A DNA stretch of 19,609 nucleotides, taken from JACZWL01 sp046756445. GTDB lineage: Bacteria > Pseudomonadota > Gammaproteobacteria > Steroidobacterales > Woeseiaceae. This document shows, in pieces, positions 6,558 to 14,007 of this stretch. Positions within the stretch are counted from its first letter, which is position 1. Each line of letters begins with the position of its first letter. Position numbers and translations under genes: made by a program. The stretch lies in NCBI GenBank assembly GCA_046756445.1, contig JBHHWI010000057.1:1-19609 (forward strand), written 5' to 3'. A model generated the notes under the pieces. The model was not told the origin of the DNA, made no database searches, and saw only the letters and a program-made list of their open reading frames with translations.

Positions 6558-7894
6558 TCAAGCGAAAACTCCTTTCGCTGTACGTCAATATCATTTTTAG
6601 CCGGCGATACCGGTCGCTGCGTCGCCTTCTTGCTGAAATGAAGAGGCTGGTGACCTTCAAACCGCACGTGGTTCTGGTTTTTCTGCAAATCGACGATCCG
6701 TACTCCTACCTGTTGAGCCACTATCTGCCTCACCTGACCCAGCAATACAAAAACGTCGAGCTTCGTTATTACCTCTGCCAGGCGCTGCGTAGCGAGTACA
6801 TGCCCGCGCCCGACATGCTGGCCGAATACGCAGTACAGGATTGCAGACTGCTTGCAAAGGAGTTCGGTGTTCCGTTTCTCGACAAGGGTGCCGCCCCGGC
6901 TGTCGAGCATCGGCGTGCCCTGTTGGATTTTCTGGCCGAGGATCAGCAGGAAGACGACTTCAACGACACCTTCGGACAGGCGCTCAGCGCATACTGGCGC
7001 GGCGATGCTGAGGGCGTCGCCCGACTCCTCGGCCGCAGGCAGCCGCAGCGGCCGGAGACCAACATCCTTGTGTCGCGCAACCAGCTCCTGCTGAGAAAGC
7101 TCGGGCACTACAACACAGCCACAATGTATTACGCCGGCGAGTGGTTCTGGGGTGTCGATCGGCTGCATTACCTGACCAGGCGCTTCGATGCGCTCGGCCT
7201 GAATCGCTGGGATGAGCCGAACGCCGAACTCGCGTCGCTTCAACAGGCAAGACAGTTGATTCTGCCGGCTGCGGTGCCCGGCGCCGCGGAGAACCTGGCG
7301 ACACTGACCATGTTTCACTCCTTCCGCAGCCCCTATTCCTATCTTGCGCTCGCTCGGACCTTCAGGATCGCGGATGCATTCGGTGTCAAATTGGACGTGC
7401 GGCCGGTGCTGCCCATGGTCATGCGCGGCATGGCGGTCCCGAAGCCGAAGCTCCTGTATATCGCCAGGGACGCTAATCGCGAGGCAGCGCGGTTGGGCGT
7501 TCCGTTCGGCAGAATGGCCGATCCTGTCGGCAAGGGGGCGGAGCGCTGTATCGCGGCCTTCTATTACGCCAGGAGCCAGAGGCGCGAGCGGGATTTTCTG
7601 CTGGCGGCCGGCGAAGCGATCTGGGCCGAGGCGGTCGACGTTGCGAAAGACGAGGGCATGCAGCTCGTGGCGGAACGTTCGGGACTGTTCTGGCCTGATG
7701 TCAAAGCCGCGCTGGCACAGGACGACTGGCGTTCGATTGTCGAGGAGAACCGGCAAGTGATGACCGAGGCCGGCGTCTGGGGCGTGCCCTCTTTCATCAT
7801 CGGCGACCTTGCGATCTGGGGCCAGGATCGTGACTGGCTGCTGGCAAGGAAAATCGAAGACCTGTGCCACGCCGGCGGTGGAATAGTGATATGA
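6554..7894 (+). CDS. Double-domain DsbA-like / HCCA-isomerase-like thioredoxin-fold protein
   Basis: A protein of about 446 residues made of two tandem DSBA-type thioredoxin-fold domains. Each begins with a matching strand-turn motif, IDDPYSYL in the first (about 46-53) and SFRSPYSYL in the second (about 256-264). The SPYSYL form is typical of 2-hydroxychromene-2-carboxylate isomerase and kappa-class GST relatives. The second copy ends with GVWGVPSFIIGDLAIWGQDR, including the cis-proline loop. The first copy ends with a recognisable but changed version (YYAGEWFWGVDRL) that lacks the cis-proline. No CXXC motif is present, so classical disulfide exchange is unlikely; glutathione or thiol-dependent chemistry is an inference from the family. 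No signal peptide is evident, though the N-terminus is basic with a short hydrophobic stretch. The GTG start at 6554 overlaps the atl stop in GTGA; a GTG at 6521 would extend it by 11 residues. Confidence 0.82.
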   Translation: MIKRKLLSLYVNIIFSRRYRSLRRLLAEMKRLVTFKPHVVLVFLQIDDPYSYLLSHYLPHLTQQYKNVELRYYLCQALRSEYMPAPDMLAEYAVQDCRLLAKEFGVPFLDKGAAPAVEHRRALLDFLAEDQQEDDFNDTFGQALSAYWRGDAEGVARLLGRRQPQRPETNILVSRNQLLLRKLGHYNTATMYYAGEWFWGVDRLHYLTRRFDALGLNRWDEPNAELASLQQARQLILPAAVPGAAENLATLTMFHSFRSPYSYLALARTFRIADAFGVKLDVRPVLPMVMRGMAVPKPKLLYIARDANREAARLGVPFGRMADPVGKGAERCIAAFYYARSQRRERDFLLAAGEAIWAEAVDVAKDEGMQLVAERSGLFWPDVKAALAQDDWRSIVEENRQVMTEAGVWGVPSFIIGDLAIWGQDRDWLLARKIEDLCHAGGGIVI

Positions 7895-8418
7895 CGATGC
7901 CCGCTGTGTTTTTTTCACACGGCCAGGAGAGTGGTCCATGGGGCACCAAGATCCGGGCAATGGCCGAAGCCGTGCGCGCGCTCGGATGCCGCGCCGAGAG
8001 CGTGGACTACCAGGGCATGGCGGATCCGACGGAGCGGGTCGAAATGCTCATCGCCGCATGCGCCGACCTTACCGAGCCGCTGGTGCTGGTGGGATCGAGC
8101 ATGGGTGGCCACGTGGCGACGGCAGCCGCCGCCCCGCTCGGGGCGATCGGGCTGTTCGTGCTTGCGCCTGCCTATTACATTGCCGAGCACGAATACCTGA
8201 CGCCACGGGCGCCCGACATACCGATCGGCATAGTTCACGGGTGGCGCGACGACATCGTGCCGCCGGAAAACAGCATTCGGTTTGCCCGCGAGTGCCACGC
8301 GACCCTGCACCTCGTCGATGGAGATCACAGGCTCACGGGCAACATTGATGAGATAATCTACTACCTGACCCGATTCATAATAGACATAAAGAATCACGAC
8401 ACGGGAGGAAAGCAATGA
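7891..8418 (+). CDS. Small alpha/beta-hydrolase
   Basis: A 175-residue alpha/beta-hydrolase, short for the fold. It starts with the first strand and an oxyanion-type turn, VFFSHGQESGPWG. The nucleophile elbow is GSSMGG (68-73, serine 70). The acid is in HGWRDDIVP (D120 or D121) and the catalytic histidine in GDHRL (H146), so the triad looks complete. The substrate cannot be told from sequence; small members like this include esterases and acyl hydrolases such as YqiA. The ATG at 7891 overlaps the previous stop by four bases (ATGA), and a GGTGGA stretch upstream can serve as ribosome site. No signal peptide, so it is probably cytosolic. It is followed by a lipoprotein gene, again with an ATGA overlap. 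Confidence 0.82.
   Translation: MTMPAVFFSHGQESGPWGTKIRAMAEAVRALGCRAESVDYQGMADPTERVEMLIAACADLTEPLVLVGSSMGGHVATAAAAPLGAIGLFVLAPAYYIAEHEYLTPRAPDIPIGIVHGWRDDIVPPENSIRFARECHATLHLVDGDHRLTGNIDEIIYYLTRFIIDIKNHDTGGKQ
8403..8410 (+). promoter_or_regulatory. Strong ribosome binding site of the lipoprotein gene
   Basis: GGGAGGAA lies 4 bases before the ATG at 8415 and inside the end of the hydrolase gene. It is the strongest Shine-Dalgarno match in this plus-strand gene block. This suggests the small lipoprotein is made in higher amount than its neighbours. Confidence 0.6.
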
Positions 8419-8660
8419 GGACTTTGATCATTCTCGCAGCCGGGTTATTCGTCGTCGGTTGCAGCGGCTCATCCGATGATGAAACGGTTGGGAAAGAAAT
8501 CGCTGACGATTACAACAAGGCCATGGAGAAGGCGCGCGAAGTAGAAGAAAAGATCCAGCAGCACACGGACGACATCGACGAAGCCATCGAGAAGGCCATG
8601 GATGAAGTCGAAGATGCCGTCGAAGACGCCGAAGAAGCGACAGAAGATCATCTGGACTGA
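8415..8660 (+). CDS. Small acidic coiled-coil lipoprotein
   Basis: An 81-residue lipoprotein. The signal sequence MRTLIILAAGLFVVGC ends in a lipobox (VVGC) with the lipidated cysteine at residue 16. The residue after it is serine, so sorting to the outer membrane is expected by the +2 rule. After a short serine/aspartate linker, the mature part is one long, very acidic, helix-prone stretch with repeated EEKI, DDIDEAIEKAMDEVEDAVEDAEEA patterns of heptad type, likely a coiled coil. I do not recognise a family beyond a general likeness to small Lpp-like helical lipoproteins; there is no C-terminal lysine for peptidoglycan linkage. It is translationally coupled to the hydrolase gene (ATGA overlap) and lies 42 bases before plsB. 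Confidence 0.8.
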   Translation: MRTLIILAAGLFVVGCSGSSDDETVGKEIADDYNKAMEKAREVEEKIQQHTDDIDEAIEKAMDEVEDAVEDAEEATEDHLD

Positions 8661-8686
8661 CGGTCGCTCCATCGAGCGGCTTCCCC

Positions 8687-8702
8687 GGTTCGCAGCCGAA
8701 CC
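8687..8702 (+). promoter_or_regulatory. Inverted repeat abutting the plsB start codon
   Basis: GGTTCG-CAGC-CGAACC is a perfect 6-bp stem with a 4-base loop that ends at the base before the plsB ATG (8703). It occupies the place where a ribosome site would be, and no clear Shine-Dalgarno sequence is seen. A translational control hairpin is possible, but a 6-bp inverted repeat can occur by chance. Confidence 0.35.
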
Positions 8703-11189
8703 ATGAACGCAGTCGTACTGATATTCAAGCCCTGGCGGTGGATCGCGGGGAAATTCTTCGCGACCTGGGCCAGACCGGCCATCCAGCCGGACAAACCCGC
8801 AGACTACCTGCCCGGCGCCGATTCGGAAATCTGTTACGTGCTCGAGACCGGCGGCCTGGCCGATACCCTGGCTCTGGAGCGCGCATGCAGGATTCACGGC
8901 ATGCCTTCACCGACCGGCTCACTGGTATTCGGTGATGCCCGCGAGAACCGCCGGATCGTCGTGATGCGCCGGATGCAGGGCTTGCTTTTCCGGCGCAAAC
9001 GGGCCACGGGTTCGATGCGGCTCAAGCGACTCGTCAAAGCGAGGGGCAACTCGGAAGCCAAGGAATTGTCGCTCATACCGGTTGCCATCTACTGGGGCCG
9101 CTCGCCGGATAAGGAAGGTTCCCTCCTGAAGCTCTTGTTCTCGGAAAACTGGGATATGGCCGGGCGCACGCGCAAATTCTTTGCAACCTTGTTTCACGGC
9201 AGAAACACGCTTCTGCGGTTCAGCGAGCCGGCGACTCTAAGCTCTATCGTATCGGAGGGCCTCGAACCCGAAGTAGCGTATCGCAAGGTGTCGCGCATCC
9301 TCCGTGTCCATTTTCGGCAACGCAGAACCGCAACACTCGGGCCCGACCTTTCACACCGCCGGACGCTGGTCAATCAGGTGATGATGAATGCACGCGTCGG
9401 CCACGTCATCAAAGCAGAGAGTAATGACAATCGCGCCCTGCTCGAACGGAAGACGCACAAGGCGCGAAAGTACGCGCAGGAAATCGCCGCACACATTTCC
9501 TATCCGACGGTACGCGTAATATTGCTGTTGCTCCGCCGGGTCTGGAACCGGGTATACGACGGCATCGTCCTGAATCACGTCGAGCGCCTCCATCAGGTTG
9601 CCCGCGACAAAGAGATCGTCTATGCGCCCTGCCACAGGAGCCATTTCGACTATCTGTTGCTCGGCTACATCGTTCACGAGCAGGGCCTGAGCCTTCCGCA
9701 CACCGCCGCCGGCATCAACCTGAACATGCCGATCGTTGGCGCGATCCTTCGACGGGGCGGCGCGTTCTATCTGCGGAGAAGTTTCAAGGGCAACCGGCTT
9801 TATGCGGCCGTATTCAACGCCTACCTCCACGAGATCCTGAAACGCGGGCACTCCATCGAGTATTTCGTCGAAGGCACGCGCAGCCGTACCGGCAGGCTGC
9901 TTGCGCCAAAGGCCGGCATGCTGGCGATGACGGTGCATTCGTATATGCAGAACCCGAGGCGGCCTCTCGTGTTCATGCCCATTTACTTCGGCTACGAAAA
10001 ACTGATCGAAGGAGACTCGTTCATCAGCGAACTCGGCGGTGCCGAGAAGAAAAAGGAAACACTCGTCGGCCTGATCCGGTCGGTTCGGTCCCTGCGCAAG
10101 GACTTCGGCAAGGTCTACGTGAACGTCGGTGAACCGGTGGCGATAGAGCCGATTCTCGATGACCTCAAACCGGACTGGCGCGGGGAGATGGAAAACGAAG
10201 AGGAGCGCCCGGCCTGGATGAACGAGATCATCGACGAGCTCGGGGCGAGGATCATGACCGGCATCAACTCTGCCGCTGCAGTGACCCCGATCAGCCTGCT
10301 CGCGACGGTGCTTCTTTCCACGCCGAAACAGTCCATCGGCGAGCTGGAGTTGTGCCGGCAACTGGCGATGAGCCTCGACCTGCTCGAAAAATTCAGATAC
10401 TCGGATTCGGTGACGCTGCCCGACTGGTCGCCTGAGGAGATTATTGCCCACGGCGAAAAACTGGGTGTCATCAGCCGGAGCTCGCATCCGCTCGGCGATG
10501 TCCTGCACATGGCCGAGCACGAAGCCGTGCTGATGACCTATTTCAGGAACAATGTGCAGCACCTGTTCGCGATTCCGGCTTCGATCGCCTGCTGTTTCAT
10601 ACAGGGGCGCCGCCTCGAGCATATCGAACTACAGCGGCTTATCCGCCTCATATACCCGTTCATGAAAGAGGAGCTCTGCCTCAAGTGGGAATACGAGGAG
10701 ATCGACGACGTTACGACGGCGGGAATCAAGGCCTTGCTTGACCTGGAGATCCTCACTCGTAGCAAGGACGGCAAGGCGCTCATCCGGCCGCCGGCCGGCT
10801 CCGGCAAGGCGTATCAACTGTTGATGCTGGGACAATCGATGGTGCCCATGTTGCAGCGTTTCTATCTTGTGATATCACTGCTGGTCGAGCATGGTTCGGG
10901 GGTCCTGTCCCGCGCGAGGCTGGAGCGGCTCTGTCAACAAAGCGCACAGCGCCTGACGATGATCTACGGCCTGCATTCTCCGGACTTTTTCGACAGGGCG
11001 CTGTTTCACGATTTCATCCGGACCTTGCGCGAACAAAGGGTATTGCGCCGAAATGACGATGGCCTGCTCGAGTTCGATGAGGACATCACCAGCATCGGGG
11101 AAGATGCCCGGCTCGTCCTGGGCGAGGAGATTCGTCACAGTATTCTGTCGCTGACATTCTCGGACGGTGGAAAAGGTCGTGGCACATGA
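8703..11189 (+). CDS. plsB: Glycerol-3-phosphate 1-O-acyltransferase PlsB
   Basis: PlsB makes lysophosphatidic acid by acylating sn-glycerol 3-phosphate, the first committed step of phospholipid synthesis, at the inner membrane. The length (828 residues) fits the E. coli enzyme (about 807). The acyltransferase blocks are in order: HRSHFD, the catalytic HX4D (311-316); GAFYLRR (353-359), a glycerol-3-phosphate binding block; FVEGTRSR (388-395); and PLVFMPIYFGYE (420-431). The N-terminal region before residue 300 and the long C-terminal extension match the PlsB architecture, not the shorter PlsC or PlsY types. The ATG at 8703 aligns well with family starts, although no ribosome site is visible. 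It overlaps trhO by four bases (ATGA) and follows the lipoprotein gene by 42 bases, so it seems to belong to the same transcription unit as the GTPase genes. Confidence 0.95.
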   Translation: MNAVVLIFKPWRWIAGKFFATWARPAIQPDKPADYLPGADSEICYVLETGGLADTLALERACRIHGMPSPTGSLVFGDARENRRIVVMRRMQGLLFRRKRATGSMRLKRLVKARGNSEAKELSLIPVAIYWGRSPDKEGSLLKLLFSENWDMAGRTRKFFATLFHGRNTLLRFSEPATLSSIVSEGLEPEVAYRKVSRILRVHFRQRRTATLGPDLSHRRTLVNQVMMNARVGHVIKAESNDNRALLERKTHKARKYAQEIAAHISYPTVRVILLLLRRVWNRVYDGIVLNHVERLHQVARDKEIVYAPCHRSHFDYLLLGYIVHEQGLSLPHTAAGINLNMPIVGAILRRGGAFYLRRSFKGNRLYAAVFNAYLHEILKRGHSIEYFVEGTRSRTGRLLAPKAGMLAMTVHSYMQNPRRPLVFMPIYFGYEKLIEGDSFISELGGAEKKKETLVGLIRSVRSLRKDFGKVYVNVGEPVAIEPILDDLKPDWRGEMENEEERPAWMNEIIDELGARIMTGINSAAAVTPISLLATVLLSTPKQSIGELELCRQLAMSLDLLEKFRYSDSVTLPDWSPEEIIAHGEKLGVISRSSHPLGDVLHMAEHEAVLMTYFRNNVQHLFAIPASIACCFIQGRRLEHIELQRLIRLIYPFMKEELCLKWEYEEIDDVTTAGIKALLDLEILTRSKDGKALIRPPAGSGKAYQLLMLGQSMVPMLQRFYLVISLLVEHGSGVLSRARLERLCQQSAQRLTMIYGLHSPDFFDRALFHDFIRTLREQRVLRRNDDGLLEFDEDITSIGEDARLVLGEEIRHSILSLTFSDGGKGRGT

Positions 11190-12118
11190 AGGTTGCATCG
11201 TTTTACCGGTTTCTCGATGTGGAGAATCCCGAAGATGTTCGGTCGTCACTGCAGAAGCTGTGCGACGACAACGAGTTGCTGGGCACGATCGTGGTCGCGG
11301 AGGAAGGCGTGAACGGGACGCTCGCGGGCGGGCATGATGCGATCGAGACCGTATTCACACGGCTTGGCCAGGCGCTTGGCCTGAAAGAACCTTTAGAAGC
11401 ACGGTGGACGCAGGCCGAGGAAGTCCCGTTTCGCCGTATGCGGGTGCGCCTCAAGAAAGAGATCGTCACGCTCGGCAGGCCGGATATCAAACCGCAGCGC
11501 AAGACGGGCACGCACGTGCCGCCGGACGAGTGGAACGCGCTCATTGACGATCCGGATACGCTGGTGATCGATACCCGCAATCGCTACGAGGTCGAGGTTG
11601 GCACCTTTCGGAATGCAACCGATCCGGGCACGGACAGCTTCCGCCAGTTTCCGGAGTTTGCGAAACGGCTGGCCGAGGCCGGCAAGCACAGGCCACTGGC
11701 GATGTTTTGCACCGGCGGGATACGCTGTGAGAAGGCGAGCGCGCTGATGCTCGAATTCGGATTCAGTGAGGTCTATCAGCTTGACGGTGGCATTCTCAAC
11801 TACCTGGAGCAGGCCGACGATGGGGATGCACACTGGAATGGCGAGTGTTTTGTATTCGACAGCCGCGTGGCCGTCGATCGCGACCTCGCCGACGGCGGTT
11901 ACGTCCAGTGTCACGCCTGCCGGCGGCCTTTGAGCGGCGAGGACCTGAAGTCATCCGATTATCGGGAAGGTGTCTCCTGCCCGCGATGCGTCGGCGATCT
12001 GGATGAGGAACGGGCGGGACGGCTCGAGGAACGCCGCCGCCAGATGGAACTCGCGCGGGCGCGCGGCGAAGCGCACATCGGCACCGTGCTGCCGAAAACC
12101 AAGCCGAACGCCGGGTAG
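11186..12118 (+). CDS. trhO: tRNA uridine(34) hydroxylase TrhO (rhodanese family, YceA)
   Basis: TrhO carries out oxygen-dependent formation of 5-hydroxyuridine at position 34 of certain tRNAs. The 310-residue protein has the N-terminal domain with ASFYRFLDVE and GTIVVAEEGVNGTLAG, then a rhodanese domain with the active-site loop CTGGIRCEKAS (cysteine 175, second cysteine 181). The C-terminal part has two CXXC pairs, CHAC and CPRC, which look like a zinc-binding module, followed by a charged tail. It is somewhat shorter than E. coli YceA (about 350). The ATG overlaps the plsB stop in ATGA. It appears to be the last gene of the block; the next gene is convergent, with only 24 bases between stops and no evident terminator. 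Confidence 0.93.
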   Translation: MKVASFYRFLDVENPEDVRSSLQKLCDDNELLGTIVVAEEGVNGTLAGGHDAIETVFTRLGQALGLKEPLEARWTQAEEVPFRRMRVRLKKEIVTLGRPDIKPQRKTGTHVPPDEWNALIDDPDTLVIDTRNRYEVEVGTFRNATDPGTDSFRQFPEFAKRLAEAGKHRPLAMFCTGGIRCEKASALMLEFGFSEVYQLDGGILNYLEQADDGDAHWNGECFVFDSRVAVDRDLADGGYVQCHACRRPLSGEDLKSSDYREGVSCPRCVGDLDEERAGRLEERRRQMELARARGEAHIGTVLPKTKPNAG

Positions 12119-12142
12119 CGAGGCCAGAGGACGTAAGACCTT

Positions 12143-12400
12143 CTAGGCGTCGAGGTCGGGGATCAGCTCGCTCTCGAGCGCCGCGATCATGTCTTTGAGA
12201 ATAAGACGGCGTTTCTTCAGCCGGCGAATACGAAGCTGATCGACGAGGGGATCATGTGAGAGCCGATCGATCAGGTCGTCCAGGTCGCGATGGCTGATAC
12301 GCAATTCCCTTAACCTCGCGAATTCTTTGAATGATTCGGTATCGACTTTGTCGTTCATACCCGCTGGCGAAGATACGGACCCGGTGCTTTCGGTTTCCAT
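12143..12400 (-). CDS. DUF465 / YdcH-like small helical protein
   Basis: An 85-residue protein whose C-terminal half has the features of the DUF465 (YdcH) family: an arginine-rich helix LSHDPLVDQLRIRRLKKRRL followed by ILKDMIAALE. The pattern DxLIDRLSHD then KKRRLxLKDxI is the family core. The N-terminal 25 residues are a variable serine/threonine-rich stretch; an internal ATG at residue 15 (MNDKVDTESFKEF) could be the real start. The family is common and its function is not established. It is convergent with trhO and downstream of cysQ on the same strand. Confidence 0.82.
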   Translation of the reverse strand: METESTGSVSSPAGMNDKVDTESFKEFARLRELRISHRDLDDLIDRLSHDPLVDQLRIRRLKKRRLILKDMIAALESELIPDLDA

Positions 12401-12431
12401 ACCCGCATATTAGCGCAGTTGGCCGCGAATG

Positions 12432-13235
12432 TTATGCGCTTTTGCCAACCATCCCGAGCCAGTCCCGATCGCCCGGTCCCGCGACCAGGAAATGCGGGTT
12501 CAGGATTTCGGATTTGCTGTTATAAGACAACGGCTTACCGTCCAGCGTCAGCACCGACCCGCCGGCCTGTTCCACGACCGCCTGGGCGGCGGCGGTGTCC
12601 CACTCCGAAGTCGGGCCGAGCCTCGGATAGACGTCCGCTGCACCTTCGGCGACCAGGCAAAACTTCAGTGAGCTGCCAACGGGATGCAATTCGTAGTCGC
12701 CGAGCTTTTCGAGGAAGTCATCCAGGCTGGATCCCCTGTGGGACCGGCTGCCGACGACGCGTGCAGGTTGAGCAGTCCTTTCGGCGACGCGAATTTTCGC
12801 CGGGGCAGAACCCGTGCTGCGCCGCTCGGCCCCGTAACCGGCGCAGCCGATATAGGTCCTGTGCTTTACCGGCACGTGCACGACGCCGAATACGGGGCGA
12901 TGCCTGTCGACCAACGCTATATTAACTGTGAACTCACCATTTCGGCTGACGAACTCCTTCGTGCCGTCGAGCGGATCGACGAGCCAGTAGGTATCCCACC
13001 GGGACCGCTCTGGAAATTCGGGCAGGCCGGACTCCTCGGACAAAACCGGTATATCCGGCGTCAGCGCCCGGAGTCCGCGGTCAATTCGCCGATGCGAGGC
13101 CATGTCCGCCTGGGTCAGCGGCGACGCGTCGGCCTTTTCTTGTACATCGAAATCGGTCGCGTAAACTTCGAGGATCGCGTCACCTGCCTCGATGGCGAGG
13201 GCGACCACCGGTTCGATGAATTGCCGTGGGTCCAT
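12432..13235 (-). CDS. cysQ: 3'(2'),5'-bisphosphate nucleotidase CysQ
   Basis: CysQ hydrolyses 3'-phosphoadenosine 5'-phosphate (and related compounds) to AMP, keeping sulfate assimilation by-products low. The 267-residue protein has the inositol-monophosphatase-superfamily metal sites: LSEES (65-69), WLVDPLDGTKEF (84-95) with the DPLD aspartates, and SEWDTAAAQAVVEQAGG near the C-terminus. The block TKEFVSRNGEFTVNIAL is typical of CysQ rather than of SuhB. I chose the ATG at 13235 (MDPRQFIEPV), which gives family-normal length; the frame is open upstream to 13370, but that part overlaps the divergent gene and has no family likeness. The start is 46 bases from the divergent yrfG-like gene, so the two share one short promoter region. 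Confidence 0.93.
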   Translation of the reverse strand: MDPRQFIEPVVALAIEAGDAILEVYATDFDVQEKADASPLTQADMASHRRIDRGLRALTPDIPVLSEESGLPEFPERSRWDTYWLVDPLDGTKEFVSRNGEFTVNIALVDRHRPVFGVVHVPVKHRTYIGCAGYGAERRSTGSAPAKIRVAERTAQPARVVGSRSHRGSSLDDFLEKLGDYELHPVGSSLKFCLVAEGAADVYPRLGPTSEWDTAAAQAVVEQAGGSVLTLDGKPLSYNSKSEILNPHFLVAGPGDRDWLGMVGKSA

Positions 13236-13281
13236 GGAGATCTCTGTCTGCCGGCCGGGCGCGCAGTATAAATCAGCAACG

Positions 13282-13947
13282 ATGAAAATTGATCCCAGGC
13301 AAGCGCTTCGAAACTGCGACACCCTCATGCTGGACATGGACGGGACGGTGCTGGACCTGGCGTTCGACAACTACGTCTGGCAGGAACTGGTGCCGGCGCA
13401 GTACGCGAGACAATCGGACATCAGCGACGAGGAGGCGCGTGCGTACCTGTACTCGAGGTATCGAACCTTACAGGGCAAGCTCGACTGGTATTGCATCGAT
13501 CACTGGCGCGACCAGCTCGGCCTCGACCCCATCGCAATTCACCGCAGGGCCACCGACCGGATCAACTACCTTCCCGGCGCACGGCGCTTCCTGGAAACTA
13601 TGTCGAAAAGGGAGGTTCGCCTCCTGCTGGTCACCAACTCTCACCGCGAAACGCTGGCGCTCAAAACGGAAGTAACCGGAGTCACCGATTTTTTTGATGA
13701 GGTCTACACCTCGCACGACATAGGGCATGCGAAAGAGGACCAGCCGTTCTGGGAGGCTTTGCAACGAGCTGAATCGTTCGATCCCTCGAGTACGCTCTTC
13801 ATTGACGACAATCCCGCCGTCTTGAGAAGTGCCCGCCGGTTCGGCGTCGAAATGTTGCTGACTGTGACCAGACCCGATACATCGGCACCCCTCCGAGACG
13901 GCAACGAATTCACAGGCGTCCGCGGCGTCGTCGACCTGCTGCGCTAA
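13282..13947 (+). CDS. yrfG: GMP/IMP 5'-nucleotidase of the HAD family, YrfG-like
   Basis: A 221-residue HAD-superfamily phosphatase. It resembles E. coli YrfG, a nucleotidase acting on GMP and IMP, especially at LMLDMDGTVLDLAFDNYVWQ (residues 15-34; nucleophile aspartate 18 and acid 20 in DMDGT) and DWYCIDHWRDQLGLD. Motif II is LLVTNSHRE, the motif III lysine is in HAKEDQPFW, and motif IV is LFIDDNPA. All catalytic elements are intact. The ATG at 13282 aligns with YrfG starts; a longer frame begins at 13192 but would read through cysQ. The gene diverges from cysQ and is convergent with rhlB. In E. coli and Pseudomonas this gene neighbours nudE; no nudE is present here. Confidence 0.9.
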   Translation: MKIDPRQALRNCDTLMLDMDGTVLDLAFDNYVWQELVPAQYARQSDISDEEARAYLYSRYRTLQGKLDWYCIDHWRDQLGLDPIAIHRRATDRINYLPGARRFLETMSKREVRLLLVTNSHRETLALKTEVTGVTDFFDEVYTSHDIGHAKEDQPFWEALQRAESFDPSSTLFIDDNPAVLRSARRFGVEMLLTVTRPDTSAPLRDGNEFTGVRGVVDLLR

Positions 13948-14007
13948 GCACATGTGACACGGCGCCCGGCACCATCTACATTGTTGATGGCCGAATCCGC
14001 TTAGCCG

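Noticed and set aside
6548..7960. A 470-codon open frame antisense to the DsbA-like gene
   Set aside because: No motif or export signal is seen, and it lies opposite a convincing gene in a tightly overlapped operon.
13971..13990. CCATC/GATGG inverted repeat between convergent yrfG and rhlB
   Set aside because: The 5-bp stem is weak, AT content is moderate and there is no T-tract; not a convincing bidirectional terminator.
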